From Alphaproteobacteria bacterium (GTDB lineage: Bacteria > Pseudomonadota > Alphaproteobacteria > JAEULC01), in contig JADZDN010000151.1 of assembly GCA_020851015.1 (NCBI GenBank), forward strand, positions 1-12,643: a DNA stretch of 12,643 bases. The letters run 5' to 3'. Below, piece by piece: positions 11,998-12,643 of the stretch (the stretch's first letter is position 1; each line of letters begins with the position of its first letter). The notes under the pieces are model-generated. The model searched no databases, was not told the origin of the DNA, and was given only the letters and a program-made list of their open reading frames with translations. The position numbers and the translations under genes are program-made.

Positions 11998-12643
11998 ATG
12001 GCACGCCTGGTGCTCAAATTCGGCGGCACATCGGTCGCCGACATGGAGCGCATTCGCAATGTCGCGTTGCGCGTGAAGCGCGAGGCCGACGCCGGCCACG
12101 AGGTGGCGGTGGTGGTCTCGGCCATGGCCGGCGTGACCAACCAGCTCGTCGCCTGGGTGACCGACGCCTGCCGCCTGCACGACGCGCGGGAGTACGACAC
12201 GGTGGTCGCCTCGGGCGAGCAGGTTACCTCGGGCCTCTTGGCGCTGGCGCTGCAGAACCTGGGGGTCAACGCGCGGTCCTGGCTGGGCTGGCAGATCCCG
12301 GTGAAGACCGACGGCGTGCACGGCAAGGCGCGGATCGAGGACATCGACACCGCGATCCTGATCGAGCGCATGAGGCAGGGCCAGGTGGCGGTGGTGGCCG
12401 GGTTCCAGGGCATCGGCCCCGACAACCGAATCACCACGCTGGGCCGCGGCGGGTCGGACACCTCGGCGGTCGCGCTGGCGGCCGCCTTGAAGGCTGATCG
12501 CTGCGATATTTTCACGGATGTCGACGGGGTCTATACTACCGATCCGCGCATCGTTGCGAAGGCGCGCAAGCTCGATAAGATCACCTACGAAGAGATGCTG
12601 GAGATGGCCTCGCAGGGGGCCAAGGTGCTGCAGACCCGCTCGG
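11998..12643 (+). CDS. lysC: Aspartate kinase LysC, 5' part (cut by window end)
   Basis: The first 215 residues of aspartate kinase, which phosphorylates L-aspartate to start the Lys, Thr and Met pathway. The amino-acid-kinase signature K7-F-G-G-T-S12 opens the protein. [13 protein letters not shown] (38-50), ASGEQVTSG (71-79), GFQGIG (135-140) and [16 protein letters not shown] (149-164) follow, with substrate- and ATP-binding roles in the family. [16 protein letters not shown] (171-186) and [13 protein letters not shown] (203-215) are equally typical. The C-terminal ACT domains, which give lysine/threonine feedback control, would lie beyond the window. The Shine-Dalgarno (GGGA) is weak. The reading frame is open to the last base, so this is truncation by the window, not a broken gene. 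No lysine riboswitch is recognisable in the short leader. Confidence 0.95.
   Translation, partial: MARLVLKFGGTSVADMERIRNVALRVKREADAGHEVAVVVSAMAGVTNQLVAWVTDACRLHDAREYDTVVASGEQVTSGLLALALQNLGVNARSWLGWQIPVKTDGVHGKARIEDIDTAILIERMRQGQVAVVAGFQGIGPDNRITTLGRGGSDTSAVALAAALKADRCDIFTDVDGVYTTDPRIVAKARKLDKITYEEMLEMASQGAKVLQTRS

Overview
The window is strongly GC-rich, with coding third positions almost always G or C. It reads as a chromosomal segment of an alphaproteobacterium, most likely of the Rhodospirillales type. The pointers are a short ferritin-like protein very close to the encapsulated ferritin of Rhodospirillum rubrum, an ubiG gene divergent from lysC as in many Alphaproteobacteria, and several dispersed palindromic repeat families common in that class. 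No rRNA, tRNA, CRISPR array, prophage or complete insertion sequence was seen.

Left end (1-840): a tandem array of 56-bp units, each with a CCTCATCCT/AGGATGAGG hairpin, runs up to a small MoaD/ThiS-like sulfur-carrier gene (275-532). The roughly 300 bases after it hold a 16-bp tandem repeat and, on the minus strand, an eroded N-terminal fragment of a REP-associated tyrosine transposase.

Middle left (838-4748): an orphan encapsulated-ferritin-like gene, a secreted PEP-CTERM-type protein with a calcium-loop motif, an APC-family amino acid permease, a minus-strand MlaC-like periplasmic lipid-transport protein, and a GDT1/UPF0016 cation exporter. The exporter is preceded by a 12-codon leader ORF whose stop overlaps its start.

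Centre (4749-8438): a structured 200-nt leader, a secreted protein with a long Lys/Pro/Ala linker, then a minus-strand two-gene operon. That operon encodes an uncharacterised 392-residue protein followed, one base later, by a 393-residue pentapeptide-repeat protein. A 340-nt divergent intergenic region with two dyad-symmetric sites separates this operon from the next gene.

Right (8439-12643): an Asp/Glu-racemase-family protein lacking the usual catalytic cysteines overlaps tail to tail with a PLP-dependent decarboxylase. Upstream of the decarboxylase on the same strand is ubiG (ubiquinone O-methyltransferase). A 156-bp element bounded by 14-bp inverted repeats follows, then a small DUF7336-type gene, and divergently lysC (aspartate kinase), which is cut by the window end.

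Most genes look like independent housekeeping or accessory units. The clearest functional groupings are the unknown/pentapeptide operon, a possible ubiG-decarboxylase transcript, and the lysC/DUF7336 divergent pair. The least explained items are the coupled leader peptide, the orphan EncFtn, the two-gene operon and the noncanonical racemase.
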